NCBI GenBank assembly: GCA_029820995.1
Contig: JALGUG010000086.1
Coordinates: 1 to 34,424, forward strand
Origin: Candidatus Zipacnadia bacterium
Lineage (GTDB): Bacteria; Armatimonadota; Zipacnadia; JALGUG01
Direction of reading: 5' to 3'
DNA length: 34,424 nt
The notes under the pieces were generated by a model, which did no database searches, was not told where the DNA came from, and saw nothing but the letters and a program-made list of their open reading frames with translations. The translations under genes were made by a program, and so were the position numbers. The first letter of the stretch is position 1. Each line of letters begins with the position of its first letter. This document shows, in pieces, positions 1 to 7,719 of this stretch.

Positions 1-1
1 G

Positions 2-253
2 ACCTCTGCCTTCGCTGTCGGGTTCCGCCTCGCGCGGGCCGGCACACGCGCATCTTGGAGCGGCGGAGCTGTCTGCGGCTGCGGCAAGGACGACGCCGGC
101 TGGGGTCGTGCGCAGATCAGTATGGCCGGCCACCTTGAGGCTCAGTTTGCCGGCCAGGGCGGCCTTGTTGCGCAGGGAATCCGGTGTGCGGGTGGAACTC
201 GCTTCTCGGAGTGGGCCGGCGGGGAGAACAAGACGATGGATCAAGATGGCTGA
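2..253 (+). CDS. possible 3' end of an upstream gene (partial, uncertain)
   Basis: From base 2 one frame stays open to a TGA at 251-253, which overlaps the likely start of the flippase gene at 246 by eight bases (ATGGCTGA), a common arrangement inside operons. About 83 codons are visible and roughly 70% end in G or C. The translation matches no family I recognise. The frame of the flippase gene is also open back to base 3, and in DNA this GC-rich both could be open by chance. This is a weak call; the preceding sequence would decide it. Confidence 0.2.
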   Translation, partial: TSAFAVGFRLARAGTRASWSGGAVCGCGKDDAGWGRAQISMAGHLEAQFAGQGGLVAQGIRCAGGTRFSEWAGGENKTMDQDG

Positions 254-1796
254 TTCGGGGTCTCCAGGGAACAAGCATCGGACGTGGGGAGTGGGGGCGG
301 GCATCGCAATGGTGTCGGGGTCCTCGTACGTCTCGATGCTGCTGGGTATGTTCCGCGGGCTGTTGGTGGCGCGCGTGCTGGGGCCGACCTATCAGGGCGT
401 GTTGAGCGCCGTGAACCTGGTGCTGCAATATGCCGGCCACGCGCATGTCGGTTTGCTGCACGGGATGAACAAGCGGATGCCGTATCTCCTGGGGCAGCGC
501 GACCAAGCCGGGGCCGACGAGTGCCGCGACGTCGGCGTTACGGGGACTCTGCTGCTGTCGTCGCTGTGTGCGGCCGCCGTCTGCGCCTTTGCGTTGGCCG
601 TCGGCGACCGCCTGGGCCTCGACACGCGCCTGGGCTTGCTGACGGCCAGCGGCACGCTGCTTTTGGCGGAGCTGATCGTGCTGTACCAATCGCTGCTCAG
701 GACCTACGGCGCGTATCACATCATCGGTGTTGTCACGCTCATCTCGGCGGTGCTCAATTTCGTCCTGATGGTGGGCCTGGCGCGGGTGTTCAGCATCCGG
801 GGCGCGTTGCTGGGCCTGTTCTTGCGGCATCTGCTGACCATGCTGGTGATCGTGCAGTGGAGCGGATACAGGGTCCGCTGGAGTCTGAAGGGCGCGCGGC
901 TGCGGGAGCTGCTGGCCGCGGGGTTCCCGATACTCGTGCTGGTGTTCAGCGATCATCTGCTGCGGACCGCCGACCGTCTGGTGATTCTCAAGCTGCTGCA
1001 CGCTCCGGGGCTGGGCGTGTATACCATCGGCACGGTAATCGCGGGACTGATGTACGCCTTGCCGCGGGCCGTGGGTTACGTGCTGTTTCCTCGCTATATG
1101 GAGCTCCGCGGGCGCGAGGCCTCGGTCGAACAGACGCGGCGTCAGCTCGTGACGCCGGTCCTGGCGCTGGCCTGCCTGGCGCCCTTCTTGGCCGGCGTGG
1201 CCAACATCGCGTTGCCGTGGGTCGTGCATACGTTTCTGGAGAAGTACGTCGCCGGTGTGCGGCCGGCGCAGTGGCTGGTGTGGGCGCCGGCGCTGCAATC
1301 GCTGGGGATTCCAGGCTCCCAGGCCATGGTGGCGGCCGACCTGCAGTGGCGGGTTGTGGCCGTGAACGGCGCGTGGATCCCCGTGGTCGCGTTGCTGGGT
1401 TTGTGGCTCAGCTTGCGCTGGAACGGATTGGTCGGGCCGGCGGTGGCGGCGTTGGTGGGGCAGGCATGGAGCGGCGCGATTGTTTTGACGATGTCGCTGG
1501 GTCTGATCCGCCAGGGGCCGCGCGAGACGGCCGGGACTCTGGGCCGGGCTTATGCTCTGGCAGGCTACATGGCCGCGGCGCTCTTCGTAGCTCGGCTGGT
1601 GGGCAATTGGCTGGTCCCGGGGGTGGACTGGCGGCTTTCATGGTGCGCGGTGACCTTGCTCGTGTACGGGGTTCTGGCGGCGCCGCCGTTGTGGTACGCG
1701 GAGCGACGTCTGAAGATCCGCCGGCGGCTGCTGAGTCGGGGCCCGGCCGAGCGCCTGAGCGCGGAGGTGGAGCCGCCGGAGGACAGCTCGTCATGA
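246..1796 (+). CDS. oligosaccharide flippase family protein (Wzx/MATE-like, MOP superfamily)
   Basis: This is a polytopic inner-membrane protein of about 516 residues with 12 or more hydrophobic segments spread along its length, the size and layout of polysaccharide-biosynthesis flippases. It should move a lipid-linked sugar unit across the inner membrane. The N-terminal region carries family-like features: a first helix around VSMLLGMFRGLLVARVLGP followed by a YQGVLSAVN stretch and a second helix. The frame is open upstream from a GTG at 108, but that part is Arg/Ser-rich and looks non-coding, so the ATG at 246 is chosen; it sits just before the first membrane helix. The C-terminus is basic then acidic and probably cytoplasmic. 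The gene is convergent with the isomerase gene that ends at 1911. The lipid-linked substrate cannot be read from sequence. Confidence 0.85.
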   Translation: MADSGSPGNKHRTWGVGAGIAMVSGSSYVSMLLGMFRGLLVARVLGPTYQGVLSAVNLVLQYAGHAHVGLLHGMNKRMPYLLGQRDQAGADECRDVGVTGTLLLSSLCAAAVCAFALAVGDRLGLDTRLGLLTASGTLLLAELIVLYQSLLRTYGAYHIIGVVTLISAVLNFVLMVGLARVFSIRGALLGLFLRHLLTMLVIVQWSGYRVRWSLKGARLRELLAAGFPILVLVFSDHLLRTADRLVILKLLHAPGLGVYTIGTVIAGLMYALPRAVGYVLFPRYMELRGREASVEQTRRQLVTPVLALACLAPFLAGVANIALPWVVHTFLEKYVAGVRPAQWLVWAPALQSLGIPGSQAMVAADLQWRVVAVNGAWIPVVALLGLWLSLRWNGLVGPAVAALVGQAWSGAIVLTMSLGLIRQGPRETAGTLGRAYALAGYMAAALFVARLVGNWLVPGVDWRLSWCAVTLLVYGVLAAPPLWYAERRLKIRRRLLSRGPAERLSAEVEPPEDSSS

Positions 1797-1822
1797 TCCG
1801 GTGGGCAATGGATTGGGCGGCC

Positions 1823-1852
1823 GGGCCGGATGGTGCGCATGCGCCCCCTCCT
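1823..1852 (+). repeat. dispersed intergenic element, copy A
   Basis: The segment runs from GGCCGGATG (1824-1832) to CCCCCTCC (1844-1851) and lies 27 bases after the flippase stop codon. It matches the segment at 18375-18402 at 24 of 28 positions with no gap, and shares both ends with the segment at 28054-28089. Its centre is the perfect 10-bp palindrome GCGCATGCGC (1835-1844). It fills much of the short convergent gap 1797-1910 and may act as a 3' hairpin. Confidence 0.55.
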
Positions 1853-1910
1853 CGGTGCGGGCGTCGGTGAGCCCTGTGCAATCGGGTCAAGCTGAGTGGG
1901 AATACTCGAT

Positions 1911-3356
1911 TCAGAGCAGCTCCGTGAAGAAACGAGCCCGCAGGGCCTCGCCATTGCTCTCGACCGGGTCGGCGATCAGTCCCGGCAGGAAGCGGCAGGC
2001 CTCGTAGAGAGCGGGCGCGTAACGTCCGTGGGCGCAGGCGACGTGGTGGATATACGGCCCTTCAATGAAGTGACGCTCCCAGCGGGGCCAATCCGCGACT
2101 TTCATCCAGAGATAGACGTTGCGCGTTTCCGGACCGGTCGTGGCCTGTCCTTCACCCAGGGCGAGGCGGTACTCGCCGCCGTCACCGTCGAATCGCGCGA
2201 CGGTGACGGGGCCTCCCTTCAGGCGCCAGTGGGGCATGCCGCTGGGCATGCCCGGCAGGATCCAGTGCGGCGCCAGCTTGGCGGGGCTGTCGTCCGCCTT
2301 GAGGGTCAGCGGGAAGTCGGAATGCCAGAGCAGTACGGCATTGTCGTCCTCCGGGTGGCGGACGGTCAGATCAGACAGGAACGGGGGCGTGCTGCCGAGC
2401 GCCGCTCGCTGGAGCAGGACCATGCTGATGGCCCCATGCAGATCGGTTTCGCAGGCGCAGGGAATGCCGGCGGCGGTGCAGAGGCCGGTGCCCAGATCGG
2501 GCACGCTGCCCAGCTCTTCACACAGCGACATGAAGCTCTGGATGGCGTACCCCGAGAGGCCCTCGCCTGCGGCGCGCTCCAGCAGCTCATCCCGCAGGGC
2601 CAGCACCCGGAGGATTGGCGTCTCGTCCGCAAAGCCCTCCAGCGTCAAGGTCTGCTTGAGCTCTTGCAGCTCCTCCCGGTACTGGGGCTCGTTCTTCTGA
2701 GCACGCCGGCGCACGGCACGCAGGAAGGGGATCAGGTCGAGGGGTAGGACCTCGATGCCGAAGCGCTCCAGGAGTTCGCTTTCCGAGCAGATGGTGGTCC
2801 AGAAGAAGTCAATGCGCACGCCGAGCCGGCCGAGGCGCAGGCCCTTCAGGCCTTTGACGACCGAGACCGCCCGCAGGAAGTTCTTGAGCCCGATCTCGAG
2901 CGGCGGCTCGTCCACGCGGCAGTTTTCCAGGTAGGTGAAAGGCACCGCCAGCTTGTGCAGAACCTTGCTGGTGGCGAACAGGCCGCAGAGGGTGTCGCGC
3001 AGTCGGGTGCCGTCGGGCAAGGGGGCCTCGTCGCGGGGGCCCCAGAGTAGCGTGGGCACGCCGAGCTGCTTGGCCACCATCGCCGCGGCGCCCTCGGTGC
3101 CGAAGTTGCAGTGGGGAAGAAACAGGCAATCCACGCCCTGCGCGCGTAGGTGCCGGACCACGCGGTCCACATCGTGCTGGTCGCGCAGCAGGCCGTCGGG
3201 CACCACCTCATCGAGGCCCACGTACGGAAGCTGCCAGAGCTTGAGCTTCTCCTCCAGCAGAGCTTTTTGGCGCTGGGCGTCCTCATGGCTGAAGACAAAC
3301 TTCCCGATGGGGCACAGGCCGATCAGAGGCAGGCGCGGGGCTGGGCTGGGGATCAT
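1911..3356 (-). CDS. L-fucose/L-arabinose isomerase-like protein
   Basis: This is a cytoplasmic protein of 481 residues resembling the L-fucose isomerase superfamily, whose members interconvert aldoses and ketoses with a divalent metal, usually Mn2+. An N-terminal Rossmann-like part (about 10-180) includes LFLPHCNFGTEG (79-89) and LLWGPRDE (103-110). The C-terminal part holds CETDLHGA (302-309) and GPYIHH (433-438), which correspond in type to the metal-binding Asp and His of the family. Length is somewhat below that of E. coli FucI (about 590). The start ATG has an AGGT about seven bases upstream. The gene begins 20 nt after the tRNA-Ser 3' end and no separate promoter is evident. The substrate is unknown; many such homologues in environmental genomes are uncharacterised. 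Confidence 0.85.
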   Translation of the reverse strand: MIPSPAPRLPLIGLCPIGKFVFSHEDAQRQKALLEEKLKLWQLPYVGLDEVVPDGLLRDQHDVDRVVRHLRAQGVDCLFLPHCNFGTEGAAAMVAKQLGVPTLLWGPRDEAPLPDGTRLRDTLCGLFATSKVLHKLAVPFTYLENCRVDEPPLEIGLKNFLRAVSVVKGLKGLRLGRLGVRIDFFWTTICSESELLERFGIEVLPLDLIPFLRAVRRRAQKNEPQYREELQELKQTLTLEGFADETPILRVLALRDELLERAAGEGLSGYAIQSFMSLCEELGSVPDLGTGLCTAAGIPCACETDLHGAISMVLLQRAALGSTPPFLSDLTVRHPEDDNAVLLWHSDFPLTLKADDSPAKLAPHWILPGMPSGMPHWRLKGGPVTVARFDGDGGEYRLALGEGQATTGPETRNVYLWMKVADWPRWERHFIEGPYIHHVACAHGRYAPALYEACRFLPGLIADPVESNGEALRARFFTELL

Positions 3357-3376
3357 GGCGGTACCTACTGCGGCGA

Positions 3377-3462
3377 TGGCGGAGGGGGAGGGATTCGAAC
3401 CCCCGGTGCTTTCGCACAGCGGTTTTCAAGACCGCCTCCTTCGACCACTCGGACACCCCTCC
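3377..3462 (-). tRNA. tRNA-Ser (anticodon TGA)
   Basis: Read on the minus strand, the 86-nt gene starts GGAGGGG and this pairs with CCCCTCC near the 3' end. The anticodon stem GCGGT/ACCGC encloses the loop CTTGAAA with anticodon TGA. A class II variable arm forms GTGC-GAAA-GCAC, and the T arm has the TTCGAAT loop. The discriminator base is G and CCA is encoded at 3377-3379. All arms pair, so the gene looks functional. It reads UCA and, by wobble, other UCN serine codons. Confidence 0.97.
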
Positions 3463-3471
3463 GTGGCAGGG

Positions 3472-3501
3472 ATTATAGCAAACGCTGCTCGTGAGCGTCA
3501 A
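3472..3501 (-). promoter_or_regulatory. sigma-70-type promoter of tRNA-Ser
   Basis: On the minus strand TTGACG (3496-3501) is followed after 18 bases by a perfect TATAAT (3472-3477). The predicted start of transcription is about 3465, just ahead of the tRNA 5' end at 3462. It is the clearest promoter in the window and probably also serves the isomerase gene downstream. Confidence 0.85.
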
Positions 3502-3547
3502 TGTGAGTGGAACTGGTTGGCGGGAACCCGGCGCGCGTGCAGCGCGT

Positions 3548-3563
3548 CTAGATACCTAGATAC
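3548..3563 (+). repeat. tandem 8-bp direct repeat in divergent spacer
   Basis: CTAGATAC occurs twice in tandem, an AT-rich patch in otherwise GC-rich DNA. It lies in the 172-bp spacer between the tRNA-Ser promoter and the thioredoxin/TPR gene that starts at 3635. A small CGCGC/GCGCG inverted repeat lies just before it. It could be a regulator site for the plus-strand gene pair, but one occurrence is not enough to say so. Confidence 0.4.
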
Positions 3564-3634
3564 AACGTGAGAAGGACGGCGCGGCGTTAAGCGGGAAATA
3601 GGCAGAGATTGGGCGCCAAGGGGAGGGGGAAGGC

Positions 3635-4591
3635 ATGGCGGGACCCGCGGCAGGGGAGCGACGATCGGAAGGAGCGCTGCACGCCGGATGGGCGTGCGCA
3701 GTGCTGGTTGGCCTCGCGGGCGTCTGCTGTTGGGCAGGCGGCGAAGGGATCACGTGGCACCCCGGTTGGCGGGCCGCGCTGGAGGCGGCGGACAAGTCGG
3801 GCCGGCCGGCGCTGGTGTATCTGCGTGTGCCCGGCAGCATTCCCTGCCAGAACATGGAGGGCTACACCCTGCGCGACAAGGCCGTGGTGCGCCTCTCCTC
3901 CCAGTTCGAATGCGCCGGCATCAACGCCCAGACCAATCCGGACTTTGCCCAGAAGGTGCTCGCCCGCGAGATTCTGGAGAAGCATAATCGGCTCGAGGCG
4001 GCCAACATTCTGGCCGGTGCGGCGCCAACGATATTCTTCTTCAACAGCGGCGGCGAGGAGATGTACCGCGTCAGTGGCTTCGTGTCGGCACCCGACCTGG
4101 TCGCCAGAATGCACCTGCTCTTGCGGCTCAACGAAGCGCAGCAGGCGATTCGGCGCGACCCGACGGATGCTGGGGCCCAGGCCAAGGCAGGACACCTGTA
4201 TCTGGAACTGGACGTTCCGGACGCGAGCGAGGGCTATCTGCATGACGCTCTGCAACAGGATCGGGAGAACAAGCAGGGCACCGTGCCCGGGGCGAAGGTT
4301 GATCTGGCGATTATTGCGCTCAAGCGTGAGAAGCTGGACCAGGCGATCGAGCTGCTCCATGGTGTGCTGAGCGAGTATCCGCAGTCGGAGCCGGTTTGTG
4401 AGGCGCGGTACTACCTGGGTGTGGCGCTCCTGGGCCAGAATCGTCGGCGCGAGGCCCTGGAGATCTTGGCCGAGTTGGGGGACTATCCGCCGGGGCGGGC
4501 CCATGACAAGCGGTGCGCGAACAGCAAGTGGGCCGCGCACGCGCGCGGGCTAATTGAGCGTCTTGAGAAACAGGGATCCCGGGAGAAGTAG
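3635..4591 (+). CDS. thioredoxin-fold protein with C-terminal TPR region, active-site Cys pair lost
   Basis: The 318-residue product begins with a hydrophobic segment (about 19-35) that looks like a signal peptide or anchor, so it should act in the cell envelope. Residues about 40-150 look like a thioredoxin fold of the kind used in periplasmic thiol proteins, with a later AAPTIFFFNSGGE stretch carrying the cis-Pro-like position. At the expected CxxC site only one cysteine remains (VPGSIPCQNMEG), so classical disulfide exchange is doubtful. Residues about 165-310 are TPR-like helical repeats (AKAGHLYLELDVPDASEGYL, EARYYLGVALLGQNRRREAL). The SD GGGGAGGGGGAAGG precedes the ATG. It is followed after one base by a second thioredoxin/TPR gene, so the two form an operon. 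Confidence 0.75.
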   Translation: MAGPAAGERRSEGALHAGWACAVLVGLAGVCCWAGGEGITWHPGWRAALEAADKSGRPALVYLRVPGSIPCQNMEGYTLRDKAVVRLSSQFECAGINAQTNPDFAQKVLAREILEKHNRLEAANILAGAAPTIFFFNSGGEEMYRVSGFVSAPDLVARMHLLLRLNEAQQAIRRDPTDAGAQAKAGHLYLELDVPDASEGYLHDALQQDRENKQGTVPGAKVDLAIIALKREKLDQAIELLHGVLSEYPQSEPVCEARYYLGVALLGQNRRREALEILAELGDYPPGRAHDKRCANSKWAAHARGLIERLEKQGSREK

Positions 4592-4592
4592 C

Positions 4593-5549
4593 GTGACGGG
4601 GGGCCGGCTCTGGGTCGTGGTTGTCGTCGCGGCTCTGGGCTTGGCCGGCAGCGTTGCGTTGCTCGGGCGGCGGTACAGGGCCAAGCCTGCAGCGCCGGAT
4701 GAGCGCGCACAGTTGCAGCAGGCCTTCGCGCGGGCCGCTGAACACCGCCGGCCCGTCGTGCTGGTGTTTTGGCAGCGTGATTGCCCCGGCTGCGAACGGC
4801 TGGAGAAGGAAGTGCTGGAACGCGGGTATGTGAAGCAGGCGCTGGCCGACTACGAGGTGGCGAGGCTGGAGGGGGTCCTGCATCCGGAGTTGGTGGAGGA
4901 GTACAAGATCTGGGCCTATCCGACCGTCCTGTTCGTGTCGGCACACGGCAAGAGTTGGTATCGGATCGAGGGAACGCCGCGCGGGCGCGCCGATGAGCTG
5001 TTTGTGCGGCAACTGCGCGGCGTGAGCAAGATCGCCAAGCTGCTGCCCGATCCCGCGAAGCCCCCCGACGAGCCGGATACAGCCTTGGAGGCCGGCCGGC
5101 TGTACATGGACCTGGGCGACTTCCACCGAGCGGCGCAGCTTCTGGCGCGGGCACGCAAACTGAAAGGTCGCGAGGAGGCGTTGAAGGACGAGAGCTTGTG
5201 TGCCTTGGAGCCGCTGGCAGTGGCTCGGGCGGGGGAGCCCGAGAAGGCTTTGGAGGGGCTGCGCGCCTATCTGGGGCGCTATCCGGCGGGCCGGCACCGG
5301 GAGGAAGTGAGCCTGGAACTGGGACTGGCACTGGCTGAGCTTCGCCGGAACGAAGAGGCGGCGGAGCAGTTGCGGGTGTTCCTGCAGGAGTTCCCGGCGA
5401 GTGATAGGGCCGAAGAGGCGCGGGAGGCGCTGGCCGAGATCCGTCAGCGGCTGAACGGCGCAGGCGAACCGTCGGCATACCACTGCAACGGGCGCTATGA
5501 AACAGCTTCTAGTCCAGCTTCCCCGCACGGCTGGCCCCGATGTAGTTGA
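4593..5549 (+). CDS. membrane-anchored thioredoxin-fold protein with CxxC and TPR tail
   Basis: Starting at the GTG at 4593, preceded by GGGAGAAG, the product is 318 residues: an N-terminal membrane anchor (about 4-24), a thioredoxin-like domain with the intact motif WQRDCPGCERLEKE and the later AYPTVLFVS segment, then TPR repeats (about 165-300). An in-frame TTG at 4554 would add 13 residues but lies inside the previous gene. The architecture matches the preceding gene but keeps the redox cysteines. A role as a periplasmic thiol reductase or assembly factor follows from family knowledge; the partner is unknown. The last 20 or so residues look non-conserved and run 41 bases into the end of the convergent methyltransferase gene. 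Confidence 0.78.
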   Translation: MTGGRLWVVVVVAALGLAGSVALLGRRYRAKPAAPDERAQLQQAFARAAEHRRPVVLVFWQRDCPGCERLEKEVLERGYVKQALADYEVARLEGVLHPELVEEYKIWAYPTVLFVSAHGKSWYRIEGTPRGRADELFVRQLRGVSKIAKLLPDPAKPPDEPDTALEAGRLYMDLGDFHRAAQLLARARKLKGREEALKDESLCALEPLAVARAGEPEKALEGLRAYLGRYPAGRHREEVSLELGLALAELRRNEEAAEQLRVFLQEFPASDRAEEAREALAEIRQRLNGAGEPSAYHCNGRYETASSPASPHGWPRCS

Positions 5550-6309
5550 GGCAGAACTCGTCCTGTCCCAGCAAGGCTTCGGCAGCGCAGACGCTGGCCA
5601 TGAGTTGGCTGTCGAGGGGGTTGACGATAGCCGAATCCAGGCCCCTGGCCATGGCCATGGCCAGGAAGGTGCGGTTGACCAGGCGGCGCTGGGGCAAGCC
5701 GTAAGAGACGTTCGAGAGGCCGCAGGTTACGTGGCCCTGGGGCGAGTACTCCTTGATCTCGGAGATTGCATCCAGGATTTGGCGGCCGAAGGTAGCGTCG
5801 GCGCCGATGGGGGTGACGATTGGGTCAACGAAGATGTCCTCCGGCGCCACGCCGGCCTGCGTTAGTGCGTCAATCAGACGCCGGGCGGTGTTGACGCGGT
5901 CGTCCTTGGTGCGGGGCATGCCCTGCTCGCTCATTACGAGGGCCACCACCTGCGTGTGGAACTCCTTAACCAGCGGTAGGACGCGCTCGAAGCGCCCCTG
6001 TTCGAAGTTGATGCTGTTGATCATCAGCCGCTGATCGCCCCGGTAAGCCTCCAGCCCCGCGCGGAGCACCGCGGGGTTGGCGCTATCCACGGCAATCGGG
6101 ATGTTCACTGCGTCCTGGATGATCCCGACGGTCCAGATCATGTCTTCTTCCTCGGTGGCCGGCTGAGCGCCCGTATTGCAGTCAATGACGGAGGCTCCCG
6201 CCTCGGCCTGCTGTTGGGCGAGCTCGCGGAAGAAGGTCTCGTCACGGGCCTGCAGTGCTTCGCTCACCTTCTTGTGCGTGGCGTTGATGTTCTCACCGAT
6301 GATGATCAT
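5509..6309 (-). CDS. methyltetrahydrofolate methyltransferase (pterin-binding, AcsE/MtgA-like)
   Basis: This 266-residue protein has the pterin-binding TIM-barrel of the MeTr family, which moves methyl groups between methyl-THF and a corrinoid cofactor held by another protein. It begins with MIIIGENINATH and shows IDCNTG (42-47), VDSAN (74-78), LMINSIN (95-101), VDPIVTPIG (161-169) and GLSNVSYGLP (197-206). The Asp75 and Asn200 positions fall almost at the numbers of the folate-binding residues of the acetogen enzyme (about 262 residues). GAAGGT precedes the ATG. It could be AcsE-like, MtgA-like or a methionine-cycle relative. No corrinoid protein or CO dehydrogenase genes lie nearby, so direction and partner remain open. 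It belongs to a minus-strand run with the ceramidase-like and HPS-RraA genes. Confidence 0.88.
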   Translation of the reverse strand: MIIIGENINATHKKVSEALQARDETFFRELAQQQAEAGASVIDCNTGAQPATEEEDMIWTVGIIQDAVNIPIAVDSANPAVLRAGLEAYRGDQRLMINSINFEQGRFERVLPLVKEFHTQVVALVMSEQGMPRTKDDRVNTARRLIDALTQAGVAPEDIFVDPIVTPIGADATFGRQILDAISEIKEYSPQGHVTCGLSNVSYGLPQRRLVNRTFLAMAMARGLDSAIVNPLDSQLMASVCAAEALLGQDEFCLNYIGASRAGKLD

Positions 6310-6438
6310 GCAACCTTCACTCCGTAAGCAGTCAGTGGCGTTGGCACGTTAGCAGTGCAGCAAGCGGGCGCAGTCAATGACGCGGCCGGCGGGTTTGCCT
6401 CACCCCGGCCCTCTGCGGCCCCCGGACCGCCCTGCAGC

Positions 6439-7719
6439 TCAGCCGCGCCGTTGCTCCACCAGCTCTTTGACCGTTGCGATGATCCGGTCGTCAATATCCT
6501 CCACGTACGGCGCGGGCCACGGGCCGTAGAAGTAGCTGCCGTCAACCTCGTAGCCGCCCTCCGGGAACAGCTCCTTGTTGGGGATGTACCCGGCGACGGA
6601 ATTGGTGTAGGCGGCAACGAGGAGCTTGCGGTCCGCCAACTCGCGTTTCAGGCGGAGGCCGATGCCGACGCAGACCTCGCCGCCCAGGGAGGCCACGGTC
6701 AGGTCGCCGAGGTGGAAGACCTGCACTTCCAGGGGGCGCGAGGTAGGGAAGCCCTTGCCGGAGTCGAGCAGGGCCAGGAGGTGCTCGGCCCATCTCTTGC
6801 GCCATTTGTTTTCGCCCGCGGCGTGCGCTTCGAGTTCCTGTCGTGTGGGTGGGTTCTGGAACGGCAGGTCTACAATTGCCGCGGCTGCGCCCAGAGGGCC
6901 GTCCACCGGCTCCAGCGGGCCCGCCAGTCGCGTTAGCACGGCCTGGCTCAGCTCGCGGCCGAGTCCTTTGACGACTTCCACGGTTCCGGGCTTGAAGCTA
7001 CCGTCGGGGCCGACGCTGCGGGGCTTCTGGTCACCGTGGCAGCCGGCAATGAACAGCGCGCTGGCGCCCTTGAACTCCTGCTCCAGGAAGGCCTGGGCGA
7101 AACCCGGGTAGTCCCCGCCGAGAAGGTACTCACCGCGCGTGGTAGGATGGCAAGCCAGGCTGAACAAGAGGCCGCGGACGCCGCCGTCGGGGTCGGCGAT
7201 GCGCAGGACCGGCACGTCCGGGTCAGTTGGCCCGTCGGGATTGGGCTGCATTGTCGTGCCCGACGGGGTCACGCGGCGGCGATTGACGGCGAGCGTGCAG
7301 GAGCCGACGCCCCAGCCGAGCCGTGCCTCCTGGAGGTTGTCGCGGGCCTCACCGACCAGGTGCACCAGTGTGTCGTGCAGCTCGGAGAACCACTGCTCAT
7401 CGCGCTCGGGATAGGAGGTCAGCTCCGGATCGCGGACGACGGGCCCGCAGTGCGTGTGGGAGGCACAGAGCATAAGGCGCTCCGGCGGTATGCCGTACTG
7501 CCGCTGGATGCGCCGGCGCACGGGCACGACGGTTGTGTCGTCGAAGGCCACGACGTCGGCAGTAATCAGGGCCAGCTCGAGGGAGTCGTCGCTGAACACT
7601 GCGGCCTTGGCGAACAGGTCCTGATACTTGCCTTCAGAGGGCTTAGTCCGCGCGGCGAACCCGGCCATCCAGACGGGCTGTCTGGGGGTAATGCGGGCCG
7701 AGGCCAATCCAACTTTCAT
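6439..7719 (-). CDS. neutral/alkaline ceramidase N-terminal-domain hydrolase (cytoplasmic form)
   Basis: The 426-residue protein resembles the N-terminal catalytic domain of neutral/alkaline non-lysosomal ceramidases, zinc amidases. It opens with VGLASARITPRQP and has ALITADVVAFDD and CASHTHCGP (85-93), a metal-site type segment of the family, then a LACHPTTRGEYLLGGDYPG stretch and IAGCHGDQKP. There is no signal peptide and no C-terminal ceramidase domain, so a cytoplasmic hydrolase on another amide or ester substrate is more likely than true ceramidase activity. AGGAG lies nine bases before the ATG, and the start overlaps the stop of the HPS-RraA gene by four bases (ATGA), which argues for translational coupling and a shared pathway. 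A 129-bp spacer without visible genes separates it from the methyltransferase gene. Confidence 0.85.
   Translation of the reverse strand: MKVGLASARITPRQPVWMAGFAARTKPSEGKYQDLFAKAAVFSDDSLELALITADVVAFDDTTVVPVRRRIQRQYGIPPERLMLCASHTHCGPVVRDPELTSYPERDEQWFSELHDTLVHLVGEARDNLQEARLGWGVGSCTLAVNRRRVTPSGTTMQPNPDGPTDPDVPVLRIADPDGGVRGLLFSLACHPTTRGEYLLGGDYPGFAQAFLEQEFKGASALFIAGCHGDQKPRSVGPDGSFKPGTVEVVKGLGRELSQAVLTRLAGPLEPVDGPLGAAAAIVDLPFQNPPTRQELEAHAAGENKWRKRWAEHLLALLDSGKGFPTSRPLEVQVFHLGDLTVASLGGEVCVGIGLRLKRELADRKLLVAAYTNSVAGYIPNKELFPEGGYEVDGSYFYGPWPAPYVEDIDDRIIATVKELVEQRRG

Noticed and set aside
4554-4592. TTG start giving a longer second thioredoxin/TPR protein
   Set aside because: It lies inside the previous gene without an SD, while the GTG at 4593 has GGGAGAAG just upstream and leads straight into the membrane anchor.
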